A DNA stretch of 64,000 bases. It comes from JADFQT01 sp965216025. Lineage in GTDB: Bacteria; Chloroflexota; Dehalococcoidia; Lucifugimonadales; UBA3495. The DNA lies in assembly GCA_965216025.1 (NCBI GenBank), contig CBDCEX010000018.1, positions 496,001 through 560,000 on the forward strand, given 5' to 3'. Below are positions 63,245 to 64,000 of the stretch, piece after piece. A program made the translations under genes and the position numbers. The stretch's first letter is position 1, and every line of letters starts with the position of its first letter. The notes under the pieces are model-generated. The model was not told where the DNA came from and made no database searches. It saw only the letters and a program-made list of their open reading frames with translations.

Positions 63245-63505
63245 ATGACAACACCAAAGTTAGATGAGCAAAAAGCTCTAACCTGGCTGAACCAACATTG
63301 GGTGGGCAGCAAGTCATGTGCCGTTTGCACCAATACCAAGTGGGCCATTAGCGATAATATAATGGAGGTTAGGCCCTTTCTGGGGGGTTCCCTGATGGTA
63401 GGAGGGTCAATTATATACCCTCTAATTCTAGTCACTTGCGACACATGTGGTCATGCGCTGTTTTTCAATGCGAAAATGTTGGGTCTGTTGGAAGGACAAG
63501 AATAG
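63245..63505 (+). CDS. Small two-CxxC protein of unknown function
   Basis: An 86-residue protein with CAVCTNTKW near the N-terminus and VTCDTCGHALFFNA near the C-terminus, which together could bind one zinc ion. The middle (LGGSLMVGGSIIYPLILV) is hydrophobic. AGGAGG at 63234 serves ATG 63245. A second small gene follows four bases later, so the pair is probably an operon. Family not recognised. Confidence 0.7.
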   Translation: MTTPKLDEQKALTWLNQHWVGSKSCAVCTNTKWAISDNIMEVRPFLGGSLMVGGSIIYPLILVTCDTCGHALFFNAKMLGLLEGQE

Positions 63506-63508
63506 ACC

Positions 63509-63883
63509 GTGTCAGACCAGAGCGAACAACCGTTGGAAATACGGGTTGAGACCCGCCAGCGCATAATAATTAGGCCGGAACAGGTGAGCATGCCCATTCC
63601 ATTGGAAGAGTGGAACGCACTTGTTGGCAGATTGGATTTGTGCAAAGTCTCCGTTCGACCGTGGGCGGTGGCCTACTCAGTAGCATTTGGCGTCGGAGCC
63701 ACGGCTGGTCTCTCTGTTGCATCCTTGGCGTTCTCTCAATCGCCCTGGTGGGTCTTGACGGCGTATATCGTTTTATCCGCCCTGGGAATCGTCTCTGGAT
63801 GTATTTGTGTCATAGCAGAAAGAGCCCTGATGGAAAATCAACAGTCCCAAGTTGACCACTTAGTAACTATCTCAATACCTTGA
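63509..63883 (+). CDS. Small membrane protein of unknown function
   Basis: A GTG-started 124-residue protein. The N-terminal ~50 residues are soluble (EIRVETRQRIIIRPEQVSMP), then two membrane helices (AVAYSVAFGVGATAGLSVASLAF and VLTAYIVLSALGIVSGCICVI) and a short tail. It follows the two-CxxC gene closely and may act with it. Not recognised. Confidence 0.65.
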   Translation: MSDQSEQPLEIRVETRQRIIIRPEQVSMPIPLEEWNALVGRLDLCKVSVRPWAVAYSVAFGVGATAGLSVASLAFSQSPWWVLTAYIVLSALGIVSGCICVIAERALMENQQSQVDHLVTISIP

Positions 63884-63936
63884 ATTGAATTTGAAACTTA
63901 TATTATACTTCCACCAAAAGTGTGGAGGTGAAAGCA

Positions 63937-64000
63937 GTGAAACCAATGAGGCAAGTTGAACCGCTGGAGACTATTTGGGAGATTCCGGACGATTTGTGGG
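63937..64000 (+). CDS. Start of an IS5-like transposase (cut by window edge)
   Basis: GTG 63937 follows GGAGGTG. The visible residues (KPMRQVEPLETIWEIPDDLW) resemble the N-terminus of IS5/IS4-type transposases (PLETIWEVPDELW...). The gene continues past the window. A TATTAT box is just upstream. Confidence 0.6.
   Translation, partial: MKPMRQVEPLETIWEIPDDLW

Overview
The window is a GC-rich bacterial chromosome segment with a conserved translation cluster (tRNA-Tyr, tRNA-Thr, tuf, rpmG, secE, nusG, rplK, rplA, rplJ, rplL) among many insertion sequences, introns and defence-type genes. My best guess from gene order and protein flavour is a Chloroflexota bacterium of the Dehalococcoidia/SAR202 kind; this is inference, as no 16S gene or database search was available. 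Many genes carry single-base frameshifts at homopolymers, so either the sequence has uncorrected indels or the accessory genes are decaying.

Layout. 1-3.9 kb: tail of a SNF2 helicase and two ParB-like genes, the first split by an IS701-family element with a TTAG target duplication. 3.9-11.3 kb: small serine recombinases (two intact, two remnants) around a winged-helix/DUF2971 gene pair, an RCC1-repeat lipoprotein, a proline/threonine-rich lipoprotein and a truncated lipase. 11.3-15.2 kb: an acyl-CoA ligase-ACP-acyltransferase fusion and a membrane-anchored alpha/beta hydrolase. 15.1-18.3 kb: IS630-like element, large serine recombinase tail, IS66 transposase and a MITE. 18.4-28.3 kb: a minus-strand run that looks like a defence island: coiled-coil/nuclease-like protein, helicase-nuclease restriction subunit, beta-class DNA methyltransferase, Cdc48-like AAA+ ATPase and a DUF6414-like protein. 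28.4-33.8 kb: ISAs1-type element, gene fragment, bicupin, and an IS630-like element with a second ISAs1-type element nested inside it.

34-45 kb: core or semi-core genes. These are a Wzz/CpsD-like chain-length protein, an O-antigen-ligase-like membrane protein with TPRs, a selenocysteine-containing SelD with a downstream hairpin, a molybdopterin oxidoreductase, a three-gene nitrile hydratase/thiocyanate hydrolase-like set with split beta subunit, a site-2 protease, an unknown conserved protein and a prepilin peptidase. 45-47.7 kb: IS1380-type transposase gene split by an IS630-like element. 48-57.8 kb: MBL hydrolase, apt, a MITE directly beside the tuf-operon promoter, the translation cluster (with an FMN split-barrel gene between rplJ and rplL) and a Gfo/Idh/MocA oxidoreductase. 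57.9-61.8 kb: two fused group II introns placed 3' of a terminator hairpin, one split by an ISAzo13-like element and one lacking most of its reverse transcriptase. 62.2-64 kb: trpD, two small uncharacterised genes and the start of another transposase.

How it works together: the core genes cover translation, selenophosphate supply, purine salvage, tryptophan synthesis, cell-surface polysaccharide and pilin processing. The accessory stretches are dominated by DNA mobility and probable anti-phage functions. The strongest candidates for something new are the five-gene island at 18.4-28.0 kb, the split nitrile/thiocyanate hydratase at 40.6-42.1 kb and the winged-helix/DUF2971 pair at 5.0-6.2 kb.
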